Part shown: positions 8,579-16,776 of the stretch, piece by piece
Numbering within the stretch: position 1 is the first letter of the stretch
Layout of the letters: each line of letters begins with the position of its first letter
From: Spirochaetales bacterium
Lineage (GTDB): Bacteria > Spirochaetota > Spirochaetia > Sphaerochaetales > Sphaerochaetaceae
Length of the DNA: 47,271 nucleotides
Direction: 5' to 3'
Assembly: GCA_012514185.1 (NCBI GenBank)
Contig: JAAZAT010000041.1
Span: 1 to 47,271, forward strand
Made by a program: the position numbers and the translations under genes
Notes under the pieces: generated by a model
The model's database searches: none
What the model was told of the DNA's origin: nothing
The model's input: only the letters and a program-made list of their open reading frames with translations

Positions 8579-8611
8579 GGTTAAGGTTAACACGCAACAG
8601 GTCTTTATCAA
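8579..8611 (-). promoter_or_regulatory. Promoter and overlapping operator half-sites of the LacI operon
   Basis: On the minus strand, -35 TTGATA (8611-8606), a 16-nt spacer and -10 TAACCT (8589-8584) end 7 nt before the ATG. The plus-strand repeat GGTTAAGGTTAAC (8579-8591) overlaps the -10 box and could block transcription when bound by the regulator. Confidence 0.45.
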
Positions 8612-8654
8612 GGATAACTCCTTGAATAAGGCCCGGATAATCCCAAAAATCAGG

Positions 8655-8667
8655 GTTAACGTTAATC
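8655..8667. promoter_or_regulatory. LacI-type operator palindrome
   Basis: TTAACGTTAA (8656-8665) is a perfect palindrome with the central CG typical of LacI/GalR operators. It shares GTTAAC with the repeats over the LacI promoter about 70 bp away, so looping between the two sites is possible. The assignment to the adjacent LacI protein is inferred. Confidence 0.5.
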
Positions 8668-9749
8668 TAACCTATCTGTGCATCCACAAAATGCTTGCTT
8701 TGTTTCTTGATTTTCTTCAGTTCCCGATTCTGTGCCCGCGCCCACTCTTTCCGACTGATGAGGGCTACCTGCTCGACCGGCCTGCCGCCGATGAACTGGA
8801 TGATTGCACACTCGGTTTCCTCGGTTCCCGTAGCCTTGGGATAGTTGATGAAACCGTGTACGGTTTTCTTCACTTCCAGGTATTTGACCGGGGTGTCCGC
8901 CGAAGCAAGGGCGTCGGCATACAGCATGCCGTCGTCATGCAGCGGATCGTACTCCGCTCCAATGATCAGCGTTTGGGGAAGCCTGCTGTGGTCCTTTCCC
9001 AAAAGCGGCGAGAAGCTGGGGTTGAGGATGTCCTTCGGTTCGCGTTGGTAGCTGTTGATGAAGAAAGCCATCTGCTTGTCCGTCAGCGTCGGAGAGTCCT
9101 TGTATTTCTCGTAGCTCTGCGTCCTCATGCGTCCATCGGTCACCGGATAGAGCAGGACCTGGCCGGCGATGGCTGGTCCCTTGCGGTCCCGGGCCAGGCG
9201 GCTTACCACGGCGGCAAGGTTGCCACCGGCGCTGTCCCCCACCAAGAAGATGCGGTCAGGGTCGGTTTTCCAGTATCTGCAGCCCGATGCAGCCCAAAGC
9301 AGGGTGTCATAGCAGTCTTCAACCGCAGTGGGGAACTTGTACTTCGGGGCCAGACGGTAGTCGACCGAGAGCACCGCCGCCCCGGTGATGTCCGCAAGGT
9401 GTGCACAGTGGAAATTGTACAGGTCCATGTTGCCCCAGACCCAGCCCCCTCCATGGTAGAAGATGATCAAGGGGGTCAGGTCGCTGATGCCCCTTGACCC
9501 CTGCCGTTCAAAAAAATATCCGGTAACCATTCCATCGGTGACGGGGATGATGAAGGTTTTCGTCGCAATGTTTCTCGCACTCTTGCCAAGAAGTTTGCGT
9601 ATCAGGATATTGTTGGGAATCGATATATCGTTCAGTTCCTCGATGCGTTTGGGAGTCAGCCCTTCAGGATCGGTAATTGCGACCTTGTTGATCAGGGCGA
9701 CCAGCCGTTTCATCCTCGGAGACAAATCATAGTCAGCCATAGTGGACAC
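8667..9749 (-). CDS. Alpha/beta hydrolase, hormone-sensitive lipase (family IV) esterase
   Basis: 360-residue esterase (357 if the ATG at 9740 is used). The HSL oxyanion motif HGGGW is at residues 99-103, the nucleophile Ser is in GDSAGGN, the catalytic Asp is in EYDPLHDDG and the His is in VHGFI. A helical cap precedes HGGGW. It likely hydrolyses short-chain carboxylic esters in the cytoplasm; the natural substrate is unknown. The first possible start is a GTG at 9749. A TATACT box at 9760-9755 ends 6 nt before this GTG and no Shine-Dalgarno sequence is seen, so a leaderless start is possible. It appears to be a single-gene unit. Confidence 0.85.
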   Translation of the reverse strand: MSTMADYDLSPRMKRLVALINKVAITDPEGLTPKRIEELNDISIPNNILIRKLLGKSARNIATKTFIIPVTDGMVTGYFFERQGSRGISDLTPLIIFYHGGGWVWGNMDLYNFHCAHLADITGAAVLSVDYRLAPKYKFPTAVEDCYDTLLWAASGCRYWKTDPDRIFLVGDSAGGNLAAVVSRLARDRKGPAIAGQVLLYPVTDGRMRTQSYEKYKDSPTLTDKQMAFFINSYQREPKDILNPSFSPLLGKDHSRLPQTLIIGAEYDPLHDDGMLYADALASADTPVKYLEVKKTVHGFINYPKATGTEETECAIIQFIGGRPVEQVALISRKEWARAQNRELKKIKKQSKHFVDAQIG

Positions 9750-9816
9750 ATCGTAGTATATCCAGCTTCAGCGCGCAAGCCGCTTGCAAAGAACTTGCAT
9801 GGAGTATGCATAGTTC

Positions 9817-11178
9817 TTATGAGGTCGCGGAGTGTTTCGAAAGTATCTTCTTGAAGTTCAAAAAGAAAAGTGTTGCAGTTGTGAGTCCTGCAAGGATATC
9901 GGCGATCGGCTCAGCTATGAATACTCCCTGCATGCCTAGCAGGCCGCCCAACAGGTAAACCAGGGGGATCAAGAGGATGATTTTTCGCAGCAAGGCCAGG
10001 AAAAAGGAAATCTTTGCCTGTGAAAAGGCAATGAATGCTTGTTGGCAGGCAATTTGGATTCCCAAGATCCAGAAGCCTGAGCTGTAGATTCTCATCGCTT
10101 GCGCTGTTGTCTGAAGCAGAATCTCGTCTTTGGTGAACAAGCCGACCACCACTGAGGGTGATAAGACCAGCACCAGGCATACGATGGTGGTGAAAGACAC
10201 ACTTGCAAGCAGGATGTATGTGAAGGCCTGTTGCACCCGCTTGCTGTTTCCCGCCCCCCAGTTGTAGGAAAGAATGGGTTGTCCTCCTTGGGTGAGGCCT
10301 TGCAGCGGGGCAAGGCTGAACATCATGACCGAGGAGAGAATCGCCATGGCTCCGACGGCGATATCGCCACCGGTGCGATGGAGTGTGGAGTTGAGCACGA
10401 TATTCACCAGGCTTTCCGTGCTCATCATGAAGAATGGCGATATGCCGAGAGCTAGGACAGGAAGCATGACCTTTCGGGTAGGTTTCAGCTTGGACAGCGA
10501 GATGGTGAGACTTGAACGTTTTGAGGATAAGAAAGAGATGACCCATACAGCGCTGGCGGCTTGGCTTATCACCGTCGCATATGCGGCTCCCTTGACCCCC
10601 CAGCCAAAGACAAAGATGAAGATCGGGTCGAGGACGATGTTTATCACCGAGCCGAGCAGCATGGTCAGCATGCTGACTTTGCTGAAGCCTTGGGCTGTAA
10701 TGAAGGGATTCATTCCCATGGATATCAGGACGAAGAGCGTCCCCCATAGATAGATGCCCAGATAGTCCAAACTGAACGGCAAGGTGTTTGCACTTGCTCC
10801 GAAGAGGAGGAGCAAGGGTTCCTTGAGCCACTGGAAAAAGAGGGTGAGAATACAGGAGAACAGCAAGAGTGTCCCAAGCGATTGGTTGAGCAGCAGATTC
10901 GCCCCATCCTTCTTGTTCTGCCCGAGTTTGATCGAGGCGTGTACGGCGCCTCCCGAGCCGACAAGCATGCTGAATGCAGAGAGCAGCATGATGATGGGGA
11001 AGCTGAGGCCGATGCCGGTTAGGGCAAGCGGTCCGTCCACTGCAATGTGGCCGATATAGATGCGGTCTACTATGGTGTACAGTGCGTTGATCAGCTGGGA
11101 GAGAATGGTTGGGACGCATAGGCGCACCACGAGCCTGCCGATCCGCTCGGTTCCGAGTGAAGATGGTATGTGATGCAT
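9817..11178 (-). CDS. MATE family multidrug/Na+ exporter
   Basis: 453-residue membrane protein with about 12 predicted helices and the MATE pattern: an N-terminal LVVRLCVPTILSQLINALYTIVDRIYIG, Gly/Ala-rich helices, and a second half homologous to the first (VNIVLNSTLHRTGGDIAVGAMAI, then LQGLTQGGQPILSYNWGAG). MATE proteins export cationic drugs or metabolites using Na+ or H+. I use the ATG at 11178. An upstream frame extension to 11247 crosses the promoter (TTGCAA, 17 nt, TATGGT) and is unlikely to be translated. There is no usable Shine-Dalgarno sequence, and the -10 box ends 7 nt before the ATG, so the message is probably leaderless. Confidence 0.92.
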   Translation of the reverse strand: MHHIPSSLGTERIGRLVVRLCVPTILSQLINALYTIVDRIYIGHIAVDGPLALTGIGLSFPIIMLLSAFSMLVGSGGAVHASIKLGQNKKDGANLLLNQSLGTLLLFSCILTLFFQWLKEPLLLLFGASANTLPFSLDYLGIYLWGTLFVLISMGMNPFITAQGFSKVSMLTMLLGSVINIVLDPIFIFVFGWGVKGAAYATVISQAASAVWVISFLSSKRSSLTISLSKLKPTRKVMLPVLALGISPFFMMSTESLVNIVLNSTLHRTGGDIAVGAMAILSSVMMFSLAPLQGLTQGGQPILSYNWGAGNSKRVQQAFTYILLASVSFTTIVCLVLVLSPSVVVGLFTKDEILLQTTAQAMRIYSSGFWILGIQIACQQAFIAFSQAKISFFLALLRKIILLIPLVYLLGGLLGMQGVFIAEPIADILAGLTTATLFFLNFKKILSKHSATS

Positions 11179-11184
11179 GCCCCT

Positions 11185-11213
11185 ACCATATCCAAAAGAG
11201 GAAAAAGTTGCAA
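11185..11213 (-). promoter_or_regulatory. Predicted leaderless promoter of the MATE gene
   Basis: On the minus strand, -35 TTGCAA (11213-11208), a 17-nt spacer and -10 TATGGT (11190-11185) end 7 nt before the ATG at 11178. It is back to back with the DUF4954 promoter. Confidence 0.55.
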
Positions 11214-11234
11214 CGAGAAGGGTGTATTCCTTTC

Positions 11235-11263
11235 TTGTACAGCGCAATAGGTGTTGCTATACT
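11235..11263 (+). promoter_or_regulatory. Predicted leaderless promoter of the DUF4954 gene
   Basis: -35 TTGTAC (11235-11240), a 17-nt spacer and -10 TATACT (11258-11263) end exactly 7 nt before the ATG at 11270. No Shine-Dalgarno sequence occurs. This is the clearest leaderless arrangement in the window. Confidence 0.65.
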
Positions 11264-11269
11264 TATGCA

Positions 11270-13459
11270 ATGAATGACAAAGTAATCACTCTCGACCAGG
11301 CACGGTTCGGCTACGATTTTATTACAGCTCCCTTTCTTCCTGAAGGAGAGGATGAGTACTACCTCCGCAATCAGCAGAACAAGCGGACGGCTTCCTCCTA
11401 CCGGCACCTGACGAAAGCTGAAATCGAGAGCCTTGAGCAGAACCTCAACTCCTCGCCATGTTGGAACGATGTGCTGGTCTCAGAGCCCTTCGACCCTTCG
11501 TTGATCCGCAACAGCGAGTTTTACGGCTTGATCCGCATCGGGAAGATGGATAAGAGCATTGTCAGCTTTCATGATTTCAGTGTTCCTATCGGTATTGCCA
11601 ACAGCCGCATCGTCAGCTGTGACATCGGCGACCACTGTGCCATTCTCGATTGCGCCTACCTCAGCCACTACATCATCGACCACCATGTCATCCTCTATCG
11701 GCTCGGGGAGATGCAGACCACCAACCATGCCAAGTTCGGCAGCGGCATTCTCAAGGAAGGGGAGGATGAGGAAGTACGCATCACCATCGATATCATGAAC
11801 GAAGCCGGCGGAAGGACCATCCGCCCTTTCAATGGCATCCTTCCTTCCGACGCATTCCTGTGGGGCACGTATCGTGATGACCAGGCCCTGATGAGGGTAT
11901 TCGAGGAGTTGACCGAAAAAACCATGGACAAGCGCCGCGGGTACTACGGCTTTGTGGGTGAGCAGTCGGTCGTCAAGTCCTGCGATACCATCAAGGATGT
12001 CTGGATCGGCCCCGGTTCATACATCAAGGGTGCGAACAAGCTGAAGAACCTGATGCTGCGCTCAACAATCGCCGAACCGGTTCAGATCGGCGAGGGCGTT
12101 GAGCTGGTCAACGGCATCATCGGTTCCGGTTCACGCATTTTCTATGGTTGCAAGGCGATTCGCTTCATCATGGGGGACAACTGCAATCTCAAGTACGGCG
12201 CGCGATTGATCCACTCCTTCCTCGGGGACAATTCGACGGTCAGCTGCTGTGAGCTCTTGAGCAACTTGGTGTTCTCAGGCCATGAGCAGCATCACAACAA
12301 CTCCTTTCTCATCGCCAGCCTGATCAAGGGCCAGTCGAACATGGCTGCTGGAGCAAACATCGGCTCGAACCACAACAGCAGGGGAAACGACGGGGAGATG
12401 GTTGCCGGCAGAGGCTTCTGGCCGGCTCTCTCCAGTACACTCAAGTACGACTGTAAATTTGCAAGCTATGTCCTGATAACCAAGGGGAATTATCCGCATG
12501 AGTTGAACATTCCGCTTCCATTCAGCCTGCTCAGTGCCGACACCAAGGAGAGCCGCCGCATCGTGATGCCGGCCTACTGGTGGATGTACAACCTGTATGC
12601 TTTGGAGAGAAACAGTTTCAAGTATCGCAAGCGGGACAAGCGCAAGGTCATCCGCCAGCACATCGAGACTGAGTACCTGGCACCTGATACGGTCAATGAG
12701 ATTTTCGAGGCGTGCGACCTGCTCTGTCTCTGGGTTGCCCAGAACTTCAACAGGGCGCATGCATCCAACGAGGAACAGAGGAACCTGATTCTGATGGGCA
12801 GGGACTTGCTCAAGAACAAGGCTGTTGAAGTGAATTCACTGCACATCTATGCCTGGGGTCTTGAGAACAGCAATGAGCCGGTGGAAATCCTGAAGGTGGT
12901 GGAAGCCTATCATGCCTATCAGGAGATGCTGCTCTATTACGGGGTGAAAACCCTCTCCGCATACTGTCTGGCAACAGGCCAGACTATTGCCTCTTTCCAA
13001 GAGAAGGAGACGATCAGGCGTGAGGATTGGTTGAATGTGGGTGGTCAGCTTGTCCCTGCAAGTCGGGTGGAGCAGTTGAAAGCCGACTTGAAAGACAGGA
13101 CTCTCTCCAGTTGGGATGATGTCCACCATGCCTATGATGATTGGTTTGCATCCTATGAGGAAGACCGGGCCATCCATGCCTTGGCTACGCTCTACCAAAC
13201 CCTTGGGGCGAAGCAGATCAATATCGGGCAATGGGAGGAGTTGGTAGAGGACGTCGCAAGGATTCGGTTGCATATCGAGAATCAGGTGTTCAAGACCAAG
13301 GAGAAGGATTTCAACAACCGCTTCCGCGAAAGCACCTATCGAAATCTTGCCGAACGCGATGCCGTTCTGGGCAGCCTGGATGACAATCCGTTCATCCAGG
13401 AGTCCCGCCAGATCACCGAGCAGGTTCTTTCCCAGATTCGTTCGGTCTCGTTCGCCTGA
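11270..13459 (+). CDS. DUF4954 family protein with left-handed beta-helix core
   Basis: 729-residue cytoplasmic protein. Hexapeptide-like repeats fill about residues 80-420 (SRIVSCDIGDHCAILDCAYLS, VWIGPGSYIKGANKLKNLML, GSGSRIFYGCKAIRFIMGDNC), predicting a left-handed beta-helix as in acyl- and nucleotidyl-transferases. The block GANIGSNHNSRGNDGEMVAG followed by GRGFWPAL is a hallmark of DUF4954, known mainly in Bacteroidetes and spirochaetes and without an assigned reaction. The last 250 residues are helical. The start at 11270 is set by the first in-frame ATG after a TATACT box 7 nt away. The 3' end overlaps the convergent HAAS-domain gene by 47 bp. Confidence 0.85.
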   Translation: MNDKVITLDQARFGYDFITAPFLPEGEDEYYLRNQQNKRTASSYRHLTKAEIESLEQNLNSSPCWNDVLVSEPFDPSLIRNSEFYGLIRIGKMDKSIVSFHDFSVPIGIANSRIVSCDIGDHCAILDCAYLSHYIIDHHVILYRLGEMQTTNHAKFGSGILKEGEDEEVRITIDIMNEAGGRTIRPFNGILPSDAFLWGTYRDDQALMRVFEELTEKTMDKRRGYYGFVGEQSVVKSCDTIKDVWIGPGSYIKGANKLKNLMLRSTIAEPVQIGEGVELVNGIIGSGSRIFYGCKAIRFIMGDNCNLKYGARLIHSFLGDNSTVSCCELLSNLVFSGHEQHHNNSFLIASLIKGQSNMAAGANIGSNHNSRGNDGEMVAGRGFWPALSSTLKYDCKFASYVLITKGNYPHELNIPLPFSLLSADTKESRRIVMPAYWWMYNLYALERNSFKYRKRDKRKVIRQHIETEYLAPDTVNEIFEACDLLCLWVAQNFNRAHASNEEQRNLILMGRDLLKNKAVEVNSLHIYAWGLENSNEPVEILKVVEAYHAYQEMLLYYGVKTLSAYCLATGQTIASFQEKETIRREDWLNVGGQLVPASRVEQLKADLKDRTLSSWDDVHHAYDDWFASYEEDRAIHALATLYQTLGAKQINIGQWEELVEDVARIRLHIENQVFKTKEKDFNNRFRESTYRNLAERDAVLGSLDDNPFIQESRQITEQVLSQIRSVSFA

Positions 13460-14393
13460 ATACCGTATAGGCATCGTCGGCAAGGCTGATCAGCGTGAGG
13501 ATCAACAGGACTGTGCATGCAGCCTTGATGATGATCTGCCATCGGGCCATGCTGCCGGGAATGAAGGCCAAAAAGTCAGGATTGTAGATGCTCCACCTGG
13601 TGCTGAGGAAGATGAAGTAGCACAGTCCCACGAGGTCTGCCAGGGCACTGATTGCAAACAATGTTGTGTTCCAGAATTGCTTTGCGTACTTGACGACGGC
13701 AACGCTGAAGGTCAGGATTGTCGTGATCATCCAACCGATGATATAGGGTTTCATTGCTTGCGAGATGAAGAGGGGAATGGGTTCTGCTCCCTTGCGGTAG
13801 AGGGCGATAAGGTCCGATCGGCTGTACAGTACTACCAAGAGTACGAAGAAAATGGAGAGTCCGACCATTTCGCCGATGCTGTCGCTTTTCTTGATGCGCC
13901 GAGTGGGCGCTTCTTCAAGAGCGTGCAGGGCTTTCAGGTTCCACTCTTCCAGTTCTGTATTGACCTGGTAGTAGGACATGATGGCAAAGGTGATGGTAAC
14001 GTAGAGGAACGCGCTGGAGAGGCCCGAAAAGACCGAAGCAAGCACCTCTGCAATCATTTGGGGGAGGCCGATTGACTCCGCTGCAAAAAACAGCGAGATA
14101 AAGGTGATTACCATGGTTACCAAACCGACCACCAAGCTCACGATTTTCAGGACCATCACATAGAGGTCGAAAGTCTCCGGCCCGATGAGATAACGCTCCT
14201 TGCCCCGGTACTGTCGAGCCAGTATGGCTGGTGAGCCGAGTGCGAGCAGGGTCTCTTCGACCTTCTCAGTTGAGCTGTCGCCGCCAAGCATATCCTCGAT
14301 GTTCGTCTCAAGTTCAAGCGCTACTTCTTCTCTTTCCTTGACAGGCAGATGCCTGACTGTTTCTTCTACATATCGCTTTATAAGGTCATGCAT
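13413..14393 (-). CDS. HAAS-domain membrane protein, partner of a PadR regulator
   Basis: 326-residue membrane protein. The first ~65 residues form a HAAS-like helical domain (LIKRYVEETVRHLPVKEREEVALELETNIEDML, then LLALGSPAILARQYRG), a domain repeatedly found encoded next to PadR regulators. About seven hydrophobic segments follow. HAAS proteins are thought to act with PadR regulators in sensing or in controlling membrane stress genes, but their biochemistry is unclear. I chose the ATG at 14393 because GGAGAGG lies 6 nt upstream. It overlaps the padR stop by 8 nt, indicating translational coupling. Confidence 0.8.
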   Translation of the reverse strand: MHDLIKRYVEETVRHLPVKEREEVALELETNIEDMLGGDSSTEKVEETLLALGSPAILARQYRGKERYLIGPETFDLYVMVLKIVSLVVGLVTMVITFISLFFAAESIGLPQMIAEVLASVFSGLSSAFLYVTITFAIMSYYQVNTELEEWNLKALHALEEAPTRRIKKSDSIGEMVGLSIFFVLLVVLYSRSDLIALYRKGAEPIPLFISQAMKPYIIGWMITTILTFSVAVVKYAKQFWNTTLFAISALADLVGLCYFIFLSTRWSIYNPDFLAFIPGSMARWQIIIKAACTVLLILTLISLADDAYTVFRRTRPNESGKEPAR

Positions 14394-14730
14394 ATACATC
14401 CTCTCCAAGTAGTGTGTGTATCTGAGTGGTTTGTTCTTTCCAGACAGCTGCAAGCTCACCAAGTATGGTTTGCCCTTTGCTGCTGAGACGGTAGAACTTC
14501 CTCGGTCGTGTTTCGCTGGTGTCCCAACTGCTTTCCAAGAGCCCTTGAACCTCCAGCCGACGAAGCAGTGGATAGAGCGTATTTGCCTCAATGGCTATCT
14601 GTTTGTCACAGAGTACCTGCAACAACGAATAGCCATACTGTGGCTGGGCAAGCTGGCTGAGTACGCACAGTGTCAATGTGCCTCGTTTCAGCTCGGTGAT
14701 CAGGTTGGTGAGAATCGGGTCTTCTTTCAT
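14386..14730 (-). CDS. PadR family transcriptional regulator
   Basis: 114-residue regulator with the PadR winged helix (ITELKRGTLTLCVLSQLAQPQYGYSLLQVL, then EANTLYPLLRRLEVQGLLES, then RKFYRLSSKGQTIL) and a short C-terminal helix. PadR proteins repress and often autoregulate. The open frame extends to 14808 but crosses the promoter. The ATG at 14730 (or 14736) follows a TTGACA/TATTGT promoter with no Shine-Dalgarno sequence, so it is probably leaderless. A perfect inverted repeat lies between the -35 and -10 boxes. The gene is co-transcribed with the downstream HAAS-domain gene. Confidence 0.88.
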   Translation of the reverse strand: MKEDPILTNLITELKRGTLTLCVLSQLAQPQYGYSLLQVLCDKQIAIEANTLYPLLRRLEVQGLLESSWDTSETRPRKFYRLSSKGQTILGELAAVWKEQTTQIHTLLGEDVYA

Positions 14731-14736
14731 GACCAT

Positions 14737-14766
14737 ACAATAATGTATGACATACAGTATTGTCAA
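14737..14766 (-). promoter_or_regulatory. padR promoter with probable autoregulatory operator
   Basis: On the minus strand, -35 TTGACA (14766-14761) and -10 TATTGT (14742-14737) are 18 nt apart. The spacer holds the inverted repeat TGTATG-A-CATACA (14744-14756), whose ATG...CAT half-sites resemble known PadR-type operators. Occupancy would occlude RNA polymerase. Confidence 0.6.
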
Positions 14767-14813
14767 GAACAAACCATATTCCAAAGAAAGAAAAAATTGA
14801 CGATTCATCTCTT

Positions 14814-14911
14814 CGGTGCTACGATGAGGTTGTGGTGGTGAAGAAGGGGAATAACCGAAGGAAACAACCCTGAGTAGCCAAAGAACCCTCCATGGCGGAG
14901 GGTTTTATTTT
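14814..14911 (+). ncRNA. Possible small structured RNA ending at an intrinsic terminator
   Basis: No plus-strand protein gene lies near this intrinsic plus-strand terminator, so a short non-coding transcript is the simplest explanation. Upstream sequence can form nested stems: GCTAC (14818-14822) with GTAGC (14874-14878), and GGTTGT (14828-14833) with ACAACC (14864-14869). A candidate promoter TTGACG (14797), 17 nt, TACGAT (14820) would start the RNA near 14832 and exclude the outer stem, so the true 5' end is uncertain. The family is unknown. This lies in the 310-nt region without protein genes between padR and the tRNA. Confidence 0.35.
14884..14911 (+). terminator. Intrinsic terminator (plus strand)
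   Basis: An 8-bp stem (14884-14891 with 14897-14904) and a 5-nt loop are followed by a T-rich tail (TTTTATTTT). The T-run is on the plus strand only. It supports a plus-strand transcript in this otherwise gene-free gap. Confidence 0.75.
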
Positions 14912-14957
14912 GCACTGTGTACACCGTTATGGTTGCATAGAGCATAGAATATCATAG

Positions 14958-14990
14958 CTCATCGCGATAAATTTGATTGAGAGCGATGAG
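14958..14990. repeat. Inverted repeat of unknown role
   Basis: CTCATCGC (14958-14965) and GCGATGAG (14983-14990) are perfect 8-nt inverted copies around an AT-rich 17-nt centre. No T-run follows on either strand, and I see no function. Confidence 0.35.
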
Positions 14991-15009
14991 TAGAAGATAG
15001 CTTATACAA

Positions 15010-15044
15010 GAACACCCGCCTTCCTGATTGGAAAACGGGTGTTC
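15010..15044 (-). terminator. Terminator hairpin after tRNA-Ala
   Basis: A 9-bp stem, GAACACCCG (15010-15018) with CGGGTGTTC (15036-15044), begins 2 nt past the tRNA 3' end. The following minus-strand sequence TTGTAT is only weakly T-rich. It probably ends the pyrG/tRNA transcript. Confidence 0.6.
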
Positions 15045-15046
15045 TT

Positions 15047-15119
15047 TGGAGCCAAAGGGACTCGAACCCTCCACCTACTGATTGCGAACCAGTCGCTCTA
15101 CCAGATGAGCTATGGCCCC
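15047..15119 (-). tRNA. tRNA-Ala (anticodon CGC)
   Basis: A 73-nt cloverleaf with a 7-bp acceptor stem containing the G3:U70 pair that identifies alanine tRNAs. The D-arm is TAGCTCATCTGGTAGAGC, the anticodon loop TTCGCAA carries the CGC anticodon reading GCG, and the T-loop is GTTCGAGTCC. The discriminator base is A. CCA is not encoded and must be added by the nucleotidyltransferase. It lies 41 nt downstream of pyrG on the same strand with no strong terminator between, so it may share the pyrG transcript. Confidence 0.95.
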
Positions 15120-15160
15120 TGGATTTGCATACACAAACCTACCGCAGAGCGGCAAAACTG

Positions 15161-16765
15161 TCAACTCGTCAGGCCCAGTGAGGAGGCGATGAAGAGGCTG
15201 AATATCGGGTGCGGCCTGTTCGGACGGCTCTTGAACTCCGGATGGTACTGCACCCCTACAAAGAAGGGATGACCGGTAAGCTCGATGGCTTCAACCAGTG
15301 TTCCATCAGGGCTTGTTCCGCTGATGACCAAACCCTTGTCGACCAGGTCCTGGCGGAAGGTGTTGTTGAACTCGTAGCGGTGGCGGTGCCGCTCGGCGAT
15401 ACTATGCTGGTTCTTATATGCTGTATGCAATCTTGTGTTCTCCGACACCACGCATGGATAGGTGCCCAGCCTCATCGTTCCGCCCTTGGGAATATTTCCC
15501 CGCTGGTCGGGCATCAGGGCGATGACCGGGTGCTGTGAATCAGGCTTGAACTCACTGGAATGGGCATCAGCATACCCGAGAACATTTCGGGCATATTCAA
15601 TGACGGCAATCTGCATGCCCAGGCAAATTCCCAGGTAGGGAATCTTGTGCTCCCTGGCATACCGGGCGGCAAGAATCTTGCCTTCGATGCCGCGGTCGCC
15701 GAAGCCGCCGGGAACCAAAATCCCATCCGCCTTGCAAAGGAGGTCGTGCACAGATTGTTCAGTCACCAGCTCACTGTCGATCCAATCGATGGTTACTTTG
15801 GCACCGAGAGCCCATGATGCATGCTTCAGTGCCTCCATGACTGAAAGGTAGGCATCGTGCAGCTGGATATACTTGCCGACCAAGGCGATGCGTACCTGTT
15901 TTTTGGCTGCTTTGATGGTTCTGAGCATCGCTTCCCATTCGGTAAGGTCGGGCTCTTGTGTGTCAAGGTTGAGTTCTCGGCAGACGATGGTGTCCAGCTG
16001 TTCTGCATGGAGCATCAAGGGAGCCTCATAGAGAACCTCCACAGTCTTGTTTTCGATGACGCAGTCACGCTTCACATTGCAAAAGAGGGCGATTTTATCC
16101 TTGATGCTCTGCTCCAGCGGCTCATCGGAGCGGGTGACGATGATATCGGGGAATATGCCCGATGCCATCAGCTCCTTGACCGAGTGCTGGGTGGGCTTGC
16201 TCTTGTGCTCGGCGCTGCTCTTCAGATACGGGACCAAGGTTACGTGGATGAACAGGCAGTTGGCAGGGCCGACCTCGTGGCCGATCTGCCTGATAGCCTC
16301 CAAGAATGGTTGGCTCTCGATATCGCCGGTGGTTCCCCCGATTTCGGTGATCACCACATCGGCCTTGGTCTTTTCGGCCAACGAGTAGATGGCATCCTTG
16401 ATCTCGCCGGTGACATGCGGGATGATCTGGACCGTCGAGCCCAAGTATGCACCGCTTCTCTCCTTGGTCAGGACGTTCCAGTACACCCTGCCGCTGGTAA
16501 GGTTGGAGAACTTGTTCAAATCCTCGTCGATGAACCGCTCGTAGTGTCCGAGATCGAGGTCGGTCTCCGACCCATCCTCGGTGACGAACACCTCCCCGTG
16601 CTGGTAGGGGCTCATCGTTCCCGGGTCGACATTCATATAGGGATCGAGTTTCTGCGCCGCGATTTTCAGTCCCCTTGCCTTGAGCAGCCTTCCCAAGGAT
16701 GCTGCCGTTATTCCCTTGCCAAGGCCCGAAACGACCCCGCCGGTCACAAATACATGTTTGGCCAT
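15161..16765 (-). CDS. pyrG: CTP synthase (glutamine-hydrolysing)
   Basis: 534-residue enzyme that converts UTP to CTP using ATP and the amide nitrogen of glutamine. The N-terminal amidoligase domain starts [17 protein letters not shown] with the nucleotide loop, followed by [21 protein letters not shown] and [11 protein letters not shown]. The C-terminal class I amidotransferase domain shows VPGGFGDRG, the nucleophile Cys in YLGICLGMQ, and the His-Glu pair in [10 protein letters not shown]. The length is normal. The ATG at 16765 follows GGAGAGAG and begins the conserved domain. It is the last gene of the nitrogen operon, 11 nt after the ANTAR regulator, which fits its use of glutamine. Confidence 0.97.
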   Translation of the reverse strand: MAKHVFVTGGVVSGLGKGITAASLGRLLKARGLKIAAQKLDPYMNVDPGTMSPYQHGEVFVTEDGSETDLDLGHYERFIDEDLNKFSNLTSGRVYWNVLTKERSGAYLGSTVQIIPHVTGEIKDAIYSLAEKTKADVVITEIGGTTGDIESQPFLEAIRQIGHEVGPANCLFIHVTLVPYLKSSAEHKSKPTQHSVKELMASGIFPDIIVTRSDEPLEQSIKDKIALFCNVKRDCVIENKTVEVLYEAPLMLHAEQLDTIVCRELNLDTQEPDLTEWEAMLRTIKAAKKQVRIALVGKYIQLHDAYLSVMEALKHASWALGAKVTIDWIDSELVTEQSVHDLLCKADGILVPGGFGDRGIEGKILAARYAREHKIPYLGICLGMQIAVIEYARNVLGYADAHSSEFKPDSQHPVIALMPDQRGNIPKGGTMRLGTYPCVVSENTRLHTAYKNQHSIAERHRHRYEFNNTFRQDLVDKGLVISGTSPDGTLVEAIELTGHPFFVGVQYHPEFKSRPNRPHPIFSLFIASSLGLTS

Positions 16766-16776
16766 ACACTCTCTCC

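Noticed and set aside
9911-11119. Long open frame of 402 codons on the minus strand inside the MATE gene
   Set aside because: It is in another frame of a well-recognised MATE gene; its translation is rich in His, Pro and Arg with no membrane or domain pattern.
14824-14841. A five-codon frame MRLWW just before a terminator, resembling a tryptophan leader peptide
   Set aside because: No plus-strand gene follows the terminator and no Shine-Dalgarno sequence precedes the ATG, so attenuation control has nothing to act on.
14814-14880. Similarity of the sequence around ACCGAAGGAAACAACC to the signal recognition particle RNA tip
   Set aside because: The GNRA tetraloop and the conserved AGG/AGCA internal loop of SRP RNA are not both present, and the main stems lie in a different arrangement.
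14958-14990. 8-bp inverted repeat considered as a terminator or attachment site
   Set aside because: No T-run on either strand, no second copy seen in the window and no integrase gene; kept only as an unexplained repeat.
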